NCBI GenBank assembly: GCA_009746045.1
Contig: RPFO01002301.1
Coordinates: 1 to 22,642 of the forward strand
Direction: 5' to 3'
Length of the DNA stretch: 22,642 bases
DNA from: Mesostigma viride
Taxonomy: Eukaryota; Streptophyta; Mesostigmatophyceae; Mesostigmatales; Mesostigmataceae
Position 1 is the first letter of the stretch. The number at the start of each line of letters is the position of its first letter. This document shows, in pieces, positions 10,025-21,200 of this stretch. Made by a program: the position numbers and the translations under genes. Below the pieces are notes generated by a model that was not told the DNA's origin, made no database searches, and worked only from the letters and a program-made list of their open reading frames with translations.

Positions 10025-11240
10025 TTTGTGCGCACCAAGCCACCCATGCAGTCGCCCACCCATGCAGCCACCTGGCCACCCACCCACACAACTGCTCACA
10101 CACTCGCGCGCCCGTGCACCCAGACAGCCACCTGTCCTCCCACCCAGTGACCCACCCACCAAGCCAGCCGCGCACGTGCTTACCCAACTTATACAACCAT
10201 GCGTGCACCTAGGCACCCAACCACCTACCAACCCACTTGGACATCCACCCACCCACCAAGGCACCTGCGCAACCCACACACCAACTAGGTAATAAGCAGG
10301 CATTCCCCCATCCAATGAGCCAACCACCCAACCACCCAACCACCTAAACACCCAGCCAGCTGGCCCCATATGCACCCGTCCGGCCACCCACAGTTGACCC
10401 ACCCACGCACCTACCCACTCAACCATTCACTGCCCCCACACCCTTATACCCACTGACCCACCCACTGACCCACCCACACATGCATTTTCTCAGCCAGCAC
10501 CCCGGCACCTACCTCACCCCAAACCTGCACAGCCCTTCACCCGTGATAGGTGAGTCGGTCCCAACCATAAACCCATCCACGCATCCATATCTGTGCGCCC
10601 ACCCGTCCATCTACCCGTCCCTTCGCCCACCCACCCACATCTAGTCATCTACACATCCACCAGCCACCAGCCACCAATGGCCCACCCACCAACCCACACA
10701 CACACATACATCCCTAACCAACCAACCACCAACACACCACCCTCAAAAACGTGCAGTTGTTTCACTCATGCATCCAACAACCCACCCACTTCAAAGTCCC
10801 CAAAGCCTATCATCACCCAGCCACCTGGGCATCTGCCAATAACCGACCGCCCTTGCACTCATCCACCCACCATGACCAGCCAGCCAGCCACCCACCCTCT
10901 CCAACTGCCTGTGCTCCCACCTACGCAGCCAGCCATTTACCAAAGCATCCACCTATCAGCCACCCACCTGCCATTGAACCCACCCACGCCTAGGCATCCC
11001 TTGAAGCATCTATAGCCCAAGCCTCCCACCCAAGGCTCTCTGGGCAATCAAACAACCAAACAACCAATCACCCAGCTATACAACCACCTAACCACCTAAC
11101 CACTCAACAACACAATCACCGAACCACCTAACTACCCAACACCCAAACCAGCCAGGCATGTGCCCGCCTCGCATGCCCTCACCATTGCAACACCCCATAC
11201 ACGCCCCGCTCACCTAGCCAGCCACACACCCAGCCAGTCT
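10025..11240. repeat. Degenerate CCAC/CCCA-rich minisatellite tract
   Basis: About 1.2 kb dominated by variants of cacccacc, aaccaccc and cagccacc with G almost absent from the top strand. Frames stay open on both strands for compositional reasons (Pro/Thr/His above, Gly/Trp/Val below) and none shows domain-like sequence. Confidence 0.85.
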
Positions 11241-12100
11241 CCTGCTCAACTCACGCATGAAGGCAATATCAGCCATGCATGGCCTCACCTTGCATCACTT
11301 GCATTGCCTGGTTAATTTGCATGAGACAGCTTCCATCTCATTGTCAGCAACTGAAAAGGCTCTTTCTTCACAGTAATGAATAAGCTACAACGTTGGAAAC
11401 GTTCTCCCATCCCTCTTTAAAACAGTCTTTAAATCAGAAAGACAAGGGCAAATCTCTGGACAAGGTGGCAATAACCACTGCACCATGCTCTTGAGAAAGT
11501 CTTAACAACCCAGCTTTCTACCCTTTTAGAAGCTGCCTTGCGTTAGCAACGATTCTGGGCCCTCTGGCTCGCTCACCTGGCTTAATCTGCGCTTCTTTAT
11601 GGCTGCCGGGATATGCGAAGCTTGGGCCGAGGGTGTCGTGGCGAGGTCGTCTGCCCGACTCATCACTTCTCGAAACCGCACTGCCGACTAATAAAAACGA
11701 TGCCCCCCTTTGCCTTTTGTATCTGGCGTCAAAAGAACAATGAACTCGCTTGGAAACACTGTCGCAAAGAGCTTCCTACAGGCATTATAAGCAATTTTCG
11801 CAGCTTTTACCGCACTTACTGCACATCCGGAAGACCATTAGCGGCCTTCGCGCGGAATCTTGGGCACGCCATATCTTCTGCTGGCTCATTGCCGCAGGCT
11901 GGCAGTATAGGAAGGTCGGGCATAGCCTAAAGAGCTGATTATCTGACGACAAAGATATGCATTGCATGAAGCAAGAAACAGACGGATTTCGCACCCCCAT
12001 ATTTATTCACGTCAATGCCGGACAATTAAAAGCGAAACTCAAAAAACGAAAACACTAACGTTTTCGGGAATATTATAACGAACAAGCTGAGCTGCCAGCT
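11241..12100. other. Gene-free stretch with a small hairpin
   Basis: A frame at 11613-11930 (+) is open but has no recognisable product, no good start context and overlapping alternatives, so it is not called. A 7-bp stem CGAAAAC/GTTTTCG with a 6-nt loop lies at 12047-12066. No RNA gene recognised. Confidence 0.35.
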
Positions 12101-12109
12101 ATGTCGCGG

Positions 12110-12425
12110 TTTACGATCCAGTTAACGATAACGGCTCCGTAACCACCCCAGTGCCTAATATTGGGGCAGCTATGGCGCCGTAACCACTACCTGACCCGTC
12201 CCGTATACCCCAACGTAACCTGAACCGAAGCCGTTCACGCCCCCGTAAACATAACCGGCCCAGTTACTGGGCCGTACCGAATCTCGGGGCCAATATTCCG
12301 AATGGTACCGTAACCGGTCCGGTAACCCAAACCGCCAACGAATACGGACCCGTAACCTGGCCCGTCGAAGTTACCGGGCAGGTTACGGGGGCGTCGAAGT
12401 TACCGGACAGGTTACGGGGGCTTCA
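12110..12425. repeat. GTAACC/GGTTAC-rich array with a 29-bp tandem duplication
   Basis: Over 300 bp the hexamer GTAACC or its complement recurs in many contexts (ccgtaacc, ggttacgg), mixed with ccggt and ggccc blocks. It includes a perfect hairpin GGCCCAG-TTA-CTGGGCC near 12258-12274. Two 29-bp tandem units beginning gtcgaagttaccgg occupy 12364-12392 and 12393-12421. Non-coding. It lies about 0.8 kb upstream of the plus-strand gene. Confidence 0.7.
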
Positions 12426-13236
12426 AATTAACTCCTAGTGTGGTCCTCACATGTTGTGCAGGTGCAACATGGACAGTGCAGGGTGCAATAAACCTGCCTC
12501 CTGTCACTCCTCAGGTTGCAGGTGACCTGAGCTCAGTTGACCCAGCCTGGCTGTTTTTTTTTTTTCTGAGTGGGCGATGATGATGGAACAACATGGAACC
12601 TCGGTTTACCTTGGCATTTTTACAGTGGCTCTCTTGGCTGGTGATGCACTCCCTGGATAGGCAGACAGGCATAGCTATCTCAACTACATTTCGCCGCCGC
12701 GAAAACTCAACATATGCGAGAATGTGGTTCCGTCAATACGGCGGCAGTTAGGATGGGGAGCACCGTCGGATAGCAGCCAAAGCAACACTTGTTATTTAGA
12801 ATTGCGCCATTTGGACTCATTTTACTGGTGTCGAAGCTGGAGGATCCCGGGGTAAATCTCGATGACCAGATTTGTTCAGCACCGGTTACAAGGTGTACTA
12901 CTTTCGGATGTACGGCTGCCGTCCGCGAGCGTGACGAGAAAAAATCTTGTAAAATCTTCCCATATCATAACGTGGATTGCCGGCTTTTGCGTCTCCACCA
13001 CGTGTCCAGCTTTACGCGCTGACCATGCATAATGTATGTCAAGTTTGCAGCTGGAAACTGCTGGAAAGCTGCCATCGACGTTGCCACTTCAATAAAATGG
13101 AGAGAACGGAGCTGAATCAGGTTCGGACGCGATACAGCACGGTGTTGGCTTGTTTACTGCACGCGGCCCAGGTTTTAATTAAGAAGTTAGAGAAGGAATT
13201 GAAAACACAAACATCGTCTGCATATAGATTATAAAT
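12426..13236. other. Upstream region of the plus-strand gene
   Basis: No coding exon is supported. A T12 run lies near 12554-12565. An open frame at 12977-13234 ends directly before the next gene's ATG and is in a different frame. TATA-like ttataaat at 13229-13236 abuts the ATG and is too close to act as its TATA box. Terminal repeats matching the far side of the convergent gene pair were sought here and not found. Confidence 0.4.
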
Positions 13237-15113
13237 ATGGCGGAGAGAGAGAGGAGTGGGAGGGCAAGGAAACCCCCTGGATGGATGGAGGATTATTTAA
13301 CTGACAAGGACATGGAGGTGGAGGAGCCAGCAGGTGGCGGCCTTGTGGTAGAAACCGTCAATGCAGACGTCGAGGATGCTGACGAAGATGGTGGCGTTGA
13401 GGTGTACATAGAAGCAACCAGGTACGAGAAACTGAAGGTAAAGAACGCCACTTACATTCTAGATCCGCAGACTGCAGGCTATCCCTGGTCGCCAGGGTAC
13501 CGTGCTAGTGAGGGGGTAGAGGGAGGAAAGTGGACAGTCACGTTTGCTGCAGAAAGGGGCACTGCATCCATTGCCCCTGGGTGTTCTGTAGAGGTTTGTG
13601 ACCCACACGGTGAATCACTGTTTGCGGAGGTGACGGAGATTGTCAACTGGGACGCCCCCCTGCCGCGGGGCGTAGAAATGAAATGCGGCCCTGCCACGGC
13701 GAAGGACGGGGTAGTAGTGATAGGGTATTTGTATCTTGCAGACGAAAGCGTTTCCAAGGATGCATGGGATGCCATAGATTGGCCCGAAAATCCTCTCACC
13801 TTGCTGGTGACGGAGATGCGGGTGGCCTTTCCACTTCGCGCAGTGACTAAGATGCTCGAGGTCCGCTCCTGTCACGACACCGAGCTCGGGCAAAACGTCG
13901 ACTACCTGGTCGAGGTAAATCATTCTGGTTTCTTCATGCCATCGTTGTGGATTAGTAAGACGTGCATGGTCCTTGTTGGATATATTGTGTTTGTGAGGCT
14001 TTAGACCCTGTTGGATACGAGACCCCCGGCCGGGCACCATGGGCGCTGAAAAATCGAACTCCTGACCCATACTCCATTGTCGTACGTGCAGTATTTTTAC
14101 TGTCCCCGGGCCAACCGGTTCCGCCACATCCGCCAACCGAATGCGCATGAGCTATACGCCCGGCTGCCCACCCTGGCTCTGGTAGCCACTGGCGGTGGCA
14201 GCCAGGTGGCGTGCCATGCGCTCATGTTGCACCTGAAGGCGAGCATCATGACCGAGCTGATGCAGCGGTTTTCAAGCATGGAGGCCAGCCGCAAGCCCAC
14301 AAAGAATGGGTCGTGGCTGAGCATCCGGGTGCCGGCGATGTGCTTTTACGCACTCCCACAAGGCATCCTCGGGTGCTTTCAGCCTGTACGGAGGGGCGAG
14401 CGGCAAATGCTGGAGGTGGGTTTTTCTCCATGGTGTTGTAAATAAACTAATTGTGCTTGCTGGGTTATTTACATGTCATGTAATGGTTCATTAGAGACAA
14501 TTCTCAGTATTCATTTCTCTCACTTGAATTCTATGTCATGCTGTGGTTGTGTTCGCATGTACGCGCAGGCTGAATGGGAGAGCCCCAGTGCCTCCGAGGC
14601 ATTGAAGGCGGTAGTGACGCCGACGTGGTGGCAACTGCCGTGGAAAGGAGACGGCTGCCTCGAATTCTACGGAAAAGTGAAGATGCGCTTCTTCCCGTAC
14701 GCTACACCGCATATCAAGTAAGCATGGTTGCCCTGCTCAACTGCCCCCCTGCATCCGTGGGTATCAAAGGGCTTTTTGTAAAGAAAATGGTTTGTGATAT
14801 TTGCACGCACTTGATAGACGCATTCTAATGAGCGTACGTCGGCAAACACTTTGATTTAAAAAATGCACCATCCAACCACAGCAATATATACGAATGCAAA
14901 ACGAAAAGCGTCGTTGTCAGGCATCAAGTGAAGAGTTCTTTCCTCCCATTACAATGACAGGCTGTTGCCTGCTTATGCCTGGTGTTGTACAGGCTGTGGC
15001 TGGAGGACTGCGTCGCCAAGAAGAGCACGGGGCTGCCAATCTGGTGGACGCGCCGTACCGATGAGATAGAAGAGACCGTGAAGAGGTTTCAGGCGGCCCA
15101 TAGGTCCGGCTAA
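13237..15113 (+). CDS. Unrecognised 423-aa protein, 4 exons, convergent with the RAG1-like gene
   Basis: Exons are 13237-13914, 14092-14415, 14569-14717 and 14993-15113; all introns are GT-AG (GTAAAT, GTGGGT, GTAAGC donors) and phases join without a break. The ATG is the first after an in-frame TAG at 13225. Residues 1-20 hold a basic GRARKPPGWMEDYL segment like those seen in many mobile-element proteins. An acidic stretch follows (residues 28-55), then a largely beta-type, Trp- and Pro-containing region and, at the C-terminus, LPIWWTRRTDEIEETVKRF. There is no signal peptide, no membrane segment and no zinc-finger spacing. I looked for Kelch-type GG repeats because of its convergent partner and saw none. 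The stop lies about 150 bp from the stop of the minus-strand gene. Function unknown; the intact frame and clean introns argue for a living gene. Confidence 0.8.
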
Positions 15114-15264
15114 AGCGCTGGTTACATTATACCCTATTGGGTTAAGGCATCCAGTGTACAATGTCTCTAACTACATGATGCCACTATAGATTCTCTGCTG
15201 CCCATGTGCGGCGTGGGACACAACAACAACAACTACTACTACATGATACATGAATAAAGAACTT
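15114..15264. other. Short intergenic gap between convergent 3' ends
   Basis: About 150 bp shared by both 3' untranslated regions. It contains (CAA)4(CTA)4-like short repeats at 15221-15242 and two actacatgat boxes (15170s and 15240s). An AATAAA lies at 15253-15258 on the plus strand. Confidence 0.6.
15253..15258 (+). terminator. Possible polyadenylation signal AATAAA
   Basis: AATAAA 140 bp past the plus-strand stop. It would place cleavage inside the last exon or 3' UTR of the opposing gene, so the two transcripts may overlap tail to tail. Green algae often use TGTAA instead, so this is tentative. Confidence 0.3.
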
Positions 15265-18200
15265 TTAAACGTTCATCTCGTCATCAGGAACCTCGTAGAG
15301 GCTGGCGTAGTGTGCCTGCAACAAATTCAAATGACACCCACCAGGTACAAGTGGCAGCATTAGTTTAGTATATCGGTTGCAATTTCAGTAGTACAAAGAC
15401 GCTTAATGAACACCAACAACCTTTGGCAAGCCGCATCTGGCATCAATTGCTGAATGAATTGGTCGGGTGGGTGGGAAGGCAAATGGGCGCTTGGATGCAT
15501 TGGTGTACTCTGGGTGGTGCATTGGTGACAAGTGTGTAGGCGGCTGGGTAACGGGGAAGGGGGAGGGGAAGGGGAGGGGGAGGGAGGAGGGAGGAGGGAG
15601 GAGGGAGGAGGAGGGAGGAGGAGAGGAGGAGGAGGAGGAGGAGGGAGGAGGGAGGAGGAGGAGGGAGGAGGAGAGGAGGGAGGAGGGAGGAGGGAGGAGG
15701 GAGGAGGGAGGAGGGAGGAGGAGGAGGAGGAGGAGGGAGGAGGAGGAGGAGGGAGGAGGGAGGAGGGAGGAGGGAGGAGGGAGGAGGGAGGAGGGAGGAG
15801 GGAGGAGGGAGGAGGGAGGAGGGAGGAGGGAGGAGGGAGGAGGGAGGGGAGGTTGGGGCGCAAGGGTACATGTGTGTGTGTGTATTTGGCAACGTGCTGG
15901 GTGCGGTACTTTGTGGGAAGTTTGGTGGTCGACTGGTTCGCAGGCTCCATCGAGCATGCTGTGGACATCTTCAGCCCATGGGGAACAAGACAACATGCAA
16001 AACTGAGGTAAGTACAATCTGCATAGACGTGTTGGGATGTTTGCATTACCTGCCGTTCGGTGTCCGCGTCTTCATCTTCGATGTCTTGTGAAAGACCTTC
16101 ACTCCCACTGTCGCAGTCATGAGTGTCATCATCGCCGTCACCGTGGGGGGGCATCACCCGGTCGTGGTCGGTATCCCACTCCGGATAAACCAACCATGGT
16201 GTTTTGTCATTTTCCAGCCAGGTGTAAAACCCCGGCTGGGAGATGTAGTCGCGCGCTGTGAACGCCCACATGCGTCCTTGCCTTTCCAAGAACTTTTGCA
16301 TGGGGCAGCTTCCTTGTTTCTTGTAGACACCCTTTTGTCGCTGAACCCCCTGGCTACCTTTCAGCCCCAGCTTTTCTCTATCGTCTGGGGCAGGACGGCT
16401 GATCACAGCACCCGCGGTTGTCCCTGCTGCCCCACCGAAGCCGGTGGAATGCCTGTAGACCTCCTTAAAATCCTTGTGGTGGCCCTCTGTCCCGCTTTGC
16501 GCACACCTCCAAAGGGATAAGTAGGCTTCCAAAACCATCCGCGCGTGCGCGTGGATTGTGTGCAAATAAAAGCCGCCCGCATTCTTGGAGGGAACCCTGC
16601 AGGCGGGAACATAGCGATGTAATTTCCCAGTGAGTGGTTATTAGTCACTTGTGTATGGATACTCCCTTTCCTAGACACCATGCCACAGGATCACCCTTAT
16701 ACCACATCATCATAACATATCTCCCTAAATGTCTGATGTTGTTTGGTAGCACCACTTACATCAGGAAAAAGGTGCGGATGAAGCGCTTGGCCTTCAGCCA
16801 AAAGTCCCGCTGCCCTTCTGAGTCAAGGTGTTCCTCCCGGGAAGCCAGTATCAGCTCGTGGAAGAGCTCCCAAGACTGCGACAGCAATGGGCACTCGCCG
16901 ATCTCCTCCCTCCACGACTCGGCGACCTGCAACCACAGCTTGTGAGTCGCCGCAAGCTTCCTGATCTGGTTCCCGTCCAAGCCGACCGATGCATAGCCAC
17001 CGGTGCTCGGCTCACCCTCTTTTGCTAGCCTGTACTGAAATGGCACTTTTGCATCTTTGTAAGCTTGGTTGAGGGCATCTATGCGTGCATGCCCTGCCGC
17101 TTTCCCCCCTCCACCATGCAGCGCCTTTTCCAGGATGAACTTCATCATCGCCTCACCGATCCTCATGGGGTAATGCTCGGCATCAAAGCCAAGCTGTTCG
17201 GCCTGGATCCCGGGGACGAGGGAGTGGGGGTAGTCCTGGCGAACATCACACTTCCTCCAAACACGCAGGAAGCCTGCGTTGGCTGGAAAGAGAATGCCGT
17301 CTCCCTGTGAGTTAGGTAGGTACCTTGCCAGCTTGCACAGTCTTTCCTCCGGTGGGCTGCACGGAGCAGGCGTACAATCACGTAGCAAGTGGGCATTTTT
17401 TAAGGACATGGTTATATGTAGAAAAGCACTTGCTTGTTAATAATAAGATGGACACGATCATGCACGATGCGATCATGGGGAGTTCAATGTGCTGAACTTA
17501 CCGCACGCCCTTGGTGTTGGCTGTGTAATTCTCCTCTGCCAGGGCAGCCTCCTCGCGGTCCGCAAGCTGTAGAGGGTTCAGAACCGTCACCTCGGGGATG
17601 TCCATGTCGTAGTGTTCAACAAACTGCTTTAGGGACTGGCCCTCAGGGGGCTCGACCCACTCATACAGGTATTTCAGGTCCTCCGTTCGAATAGTGCACA
17701 GGGGGCAGAACATGTGGTCCTGTCGCCAAACAATGGCGAGGACTTCCCAGTGGAACTTCATGTCACCCGGCAGGATGACCTGAATTGTGACCAGGCGCTC
17801 CTTCCCCTTTACGAAAATGGGAAGCTTGTTGCTAAGAAGCCACGTTACTGCACGCCATATCTCTCGTGCGTTTGCCTTCAGGTTTTCCCTGCAGTCACCG
17901 CCGTCAAACAGCCCGACTGAAAAATGGTGCTTGGCACTTTGCCACATGTGCTCAAGGCCATCGTTCACAAACCGGAACATCATGTGAGTAATGGCGTGCC
18001 ATTTCCGCCCTGCCACCGTCCCATCTCCCGTGATACACAGCTTGCCAACAATGTTGTCAAGGTCGGTGAAGACATCCGGGTTATCTTCAACGATCTTGCC
18101 AAACCACAGCTGCAGCAACAAGACAGTAACATGAAAAAGAAAAGGCAGCTTAGCGCAACTGGCATGTCTTAGAACTTGTAAAATCGTAGCCTTGCCTGCC

Positions 18201-21200
18201 CATTGCAATGTGCGCCTTCAAACAACTCTGAGCTAGAGACTTGCCTATGTACTGAAAGTTGTGCATTAAACATGTTATCTTAATGGATTCAATGCACATT
18301 GTTTTCATCAGGTACGTACCTGAATGGCGCGTATCAAGGGGATGGCGACGCCCGTCTTCCCCACATGTTCATCGTCTGCCTCGGATGCCACGGACTTAGG
18401 CAGGCAGTGGAACATTGGAAACAGCTTGGCGGCCTTGCTGTTCAGCATACTGCGTGCTCTGCTGAGCCGCTCCTCGCATGGGATGAACCGGGGCAGTGCC
18501 TTGCGGAGGGCCTTCAATGCCTCGACTGTAACATGGCCCACATCGCGCATGTGCACCCAGAGTTCTACTTGCCCATTGTAGTACCGTTGTTGCGCTATCC
18601 GTCCGCTTCTCCTGAGCTTGGACCGGATACTCTTGTGCAAGACACGGCTCAGCCGGGCCGCCTTGATCTCTTCCATCCCGGCCAAATGGAGCACCTGTTC
18701 TAGACTCAAATGCTGCTTTAACTTGGTGTTCCCGCGGTCATTTAGCCCCATGCGAGCAGCTATTTCAACTGCAGCTGCCACTTCCTTAAAGGTGTCTTTC
18801 ACTTCGTTGACCATTGCGCCGCGGGCAGCCTCAAGGCTGCCCAAGCATCAACAAGGTAAGTCACATGCACAGCAGACACGAGTGGCAGTCCACGTGTGAG
18901 TTGTTGTTAGAATCACACTACAAATGAACCATGATGGGTGGCAATGTACTGCAAGCTGCCATTACTGCGTCTTAACAGGCATGCATCGCCCAATGGAAGA
19001 CTCACAGATTTCGGTAGGTGGCCCTGTTCACGTTGACCGATGCCTCCAGCTGTCTTAAGATGTCCTCCATTTTCCTCATCTTTTGCACCAGGTTGAGGTC
19101 CCCCTTAGACTCCGATGCATGGCCCGAGCGCTTCCTGTGCTCATCTATGAGAAACCTCCTGACCTTGGCTCGAAGGTTCTGCAGTCGGTTCATGTTCTCA
19201 TGCTCAACCTCCGCCGCTGTGCGACCCACGTCCGCCGCCTTCCTTTTCCCGGTTGTGCTTTGTGCAGGCGCGGTTGTGGGAGCTGCGTCCATGGGGACAC
19301 ACCCGCTGGTCTGTCCTTCTATGGCATGGTGACTTCCAGGCATGCTTGTTGAAGACGTGATGGCTGTGCCAGTGGCAGGTGTGTGGCTGGCTCCGCCTTG
19401 CATGGGTGGTGCGTAGAAGCTGTTGCTGTCCTGAGTTCCTGCTGGGTGTGGCAGGGCCGCGATCCCAATCTGAGCATCCGAGCGCATGGTAGGGAAGGCT
19501 GGGCTGGCCATCGCAGCGGGCAGAAAGCATGCCATAGGCTGGGAGGGACCGCTTGGATGCTGCGTAGGACACCCAGCCAGCGCGCCCAGGTAGGAACCGA
19601 ATACCACAGCAGGAGGCTGCTGCACGTAGGGTGGAGCCACATAGATAGGCGTGGTGGCAGGGCCGGCTGCCACACAGGGGTGCGACATGGCAGTTGGGGA
19701 GGGCCCAGCCGCCTGGGTGCGCACGGCGGCGTTGGCTGGCACGCCGAGGTGGGGCATGGCAGTTGGGGAGGGCCCAGCCGCCTGGGTGCGCACGGCGGCG
19801 TTGGCTGGCACGCCGAGGCGGGGCATGGCAGTTGGGAAGGGCCCAGCCACCTGGGCGCGCGCGGCGGCGTTGGCTGGCACGCCGGGGCGCGACATGGCAG
19901 TTGGGGAGGGCCCAGCCGCATGGGTGCGCACAGCGGCGTTGGCTAGCACGCCGAGGCGGGGCATGGCAGTTGGGGAGGGCCCAGCCGCCTGGGTGCGCAC
20001 GGCGGCGTTGGCTGGCACGCCGGGGCGGGCCATGGCAGTTGGGGAGGGCCCAGCCGCCTGGGTGCGCACGGCGGCGTTGGCTGGCACGCCGGGGCGGGGC
20101 ATGGCAGTTGGGGAGGGCCCAGCCGCCTGGGTGCGCACGGCGGCGTTGGCTGGCATGCCGGGGCGGGGCATGGCAGTTGGGGAGGGCCCAGCCCCATGGG
20201 CGCGCGCGGCGGCGTTGGCTGGCACGCCGGGGCGGGGCATGGCAGTTGGGGAGGGCCCAGCCGCCTGGGTGCGCGCGGCGGCGTTGGCTGGCACGCCGGG
20301 GCGGGGCATGGCAGTTGGGGAGGGCCCAGCCGCTTGGGTGCGCACGGCGGCGTTGGCTTGCACACCGGGGCGCGACATGGCAGTTGGGGAGGGAGGAGAC
20401 GTCTGTCCAGGTTCCGCTCCCTTGAGCTGTGCTTGCAGTTCTCTGACCAATGCTTTCAGCTCCTCGTTCTCCACTTGCAGCGCTGCCTTGTCCCCATTCA
20501 GCTCCTCGTTCTCCTTTTGCAGCCGACGGTTGTCTTGCACGATCGGGGTTGTAAGCTTCCCCTGAAAGAGGTCACTGAGAAACCATGAGACGTTGGGTTC
20601 TCCCTTGTGAGGGCCAGACTGCGAGATGCAGTCCACCGCACGTGCTACTGCTCGCAGGTTGGAGACGAGACATTCCGGAAACTTTGACAGGTTCAGTGGC
20701 ACCCTTTTGGACGTGTCAATCGCATCCGGTGGCAAGCTCGCGTTCAGGCCAGCAAGGATGCCCCACCCTGCGATCGAGGCAACCAGGCAAAGTCCGAGAA
20801 ATTACATGTTATGGTAGGGTAAGTGTCAAATGGCATGCTGCTACTTCAAAGTGGCTTGTGTTCTTTTGCATCGCATAAAATCTGATTATAATGCATGAGC
20901 TTTTTGCAGAGATTGGCAGTCTGCATGGCAGTTGGTCCAGGCGGGTGCCTGGCCATGGGAGCAGGCCGGTGCCTGTGGCGAGCAGGCGGGCGGGAGGGTG
21001 CATGGGTGGGTGAGTGGCCAGGGTGGCGGGTGGGTGACTAAGCGGTGAATTGATCGAGGGGCCGGGGTGTGGTGGCAATTTTATTTGGGCAGGTGGAGGG
21101 TGGGCCAGCCACTCAGGTGTCAATATTTGGCTTACCATATGCAAGCACATCAACGCCGTAGTCATTGTCAATTCTGGCTTCAGGAGGCCCTGGAGGCCCT

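Noticed and set aside
11613-11930. 105-codon plus-strand ORF
   Set aside because: No domain, poor start context, and an overlapping frame on the same strand is equally open; not distinguishable from chance.
13229-13236. ttataaat as TATA box of the plus-strand gene
   Set aside because: It touches the start codon, leaving no room for a transcription start and leader.
14020-14095. tRNA-like 3' half on the minus strand (ggagttcgat near 14060)
   Set aside because: No matching acceptor 5' strand, D-arm or anticodon arm could be placed, and it lies in intron 1 of the plus-strand gene.
13237-15113. The plus-strand partner as a RAG2 (Kelch) homologue
   Set aside because: No recurring GG/YxxGG blade pattern or PHD-type Cys/His spacing is visible.
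15467-16011. Plus-strand frames rich in Gly, Arg and Glu
   Set aside because: They come from the purine tract and lie over the last intron and part of exon 7 of the better supported minus-strand gene.
19651-20565. 304-codon plus-strand open frame of AVGEGPAAW repeats
   Set aside because: Shadow of the 69-bp coding minisatellite. The minus-strand frame has flanking non-repeat coding sequence, a coiled coil and matching splice phases.
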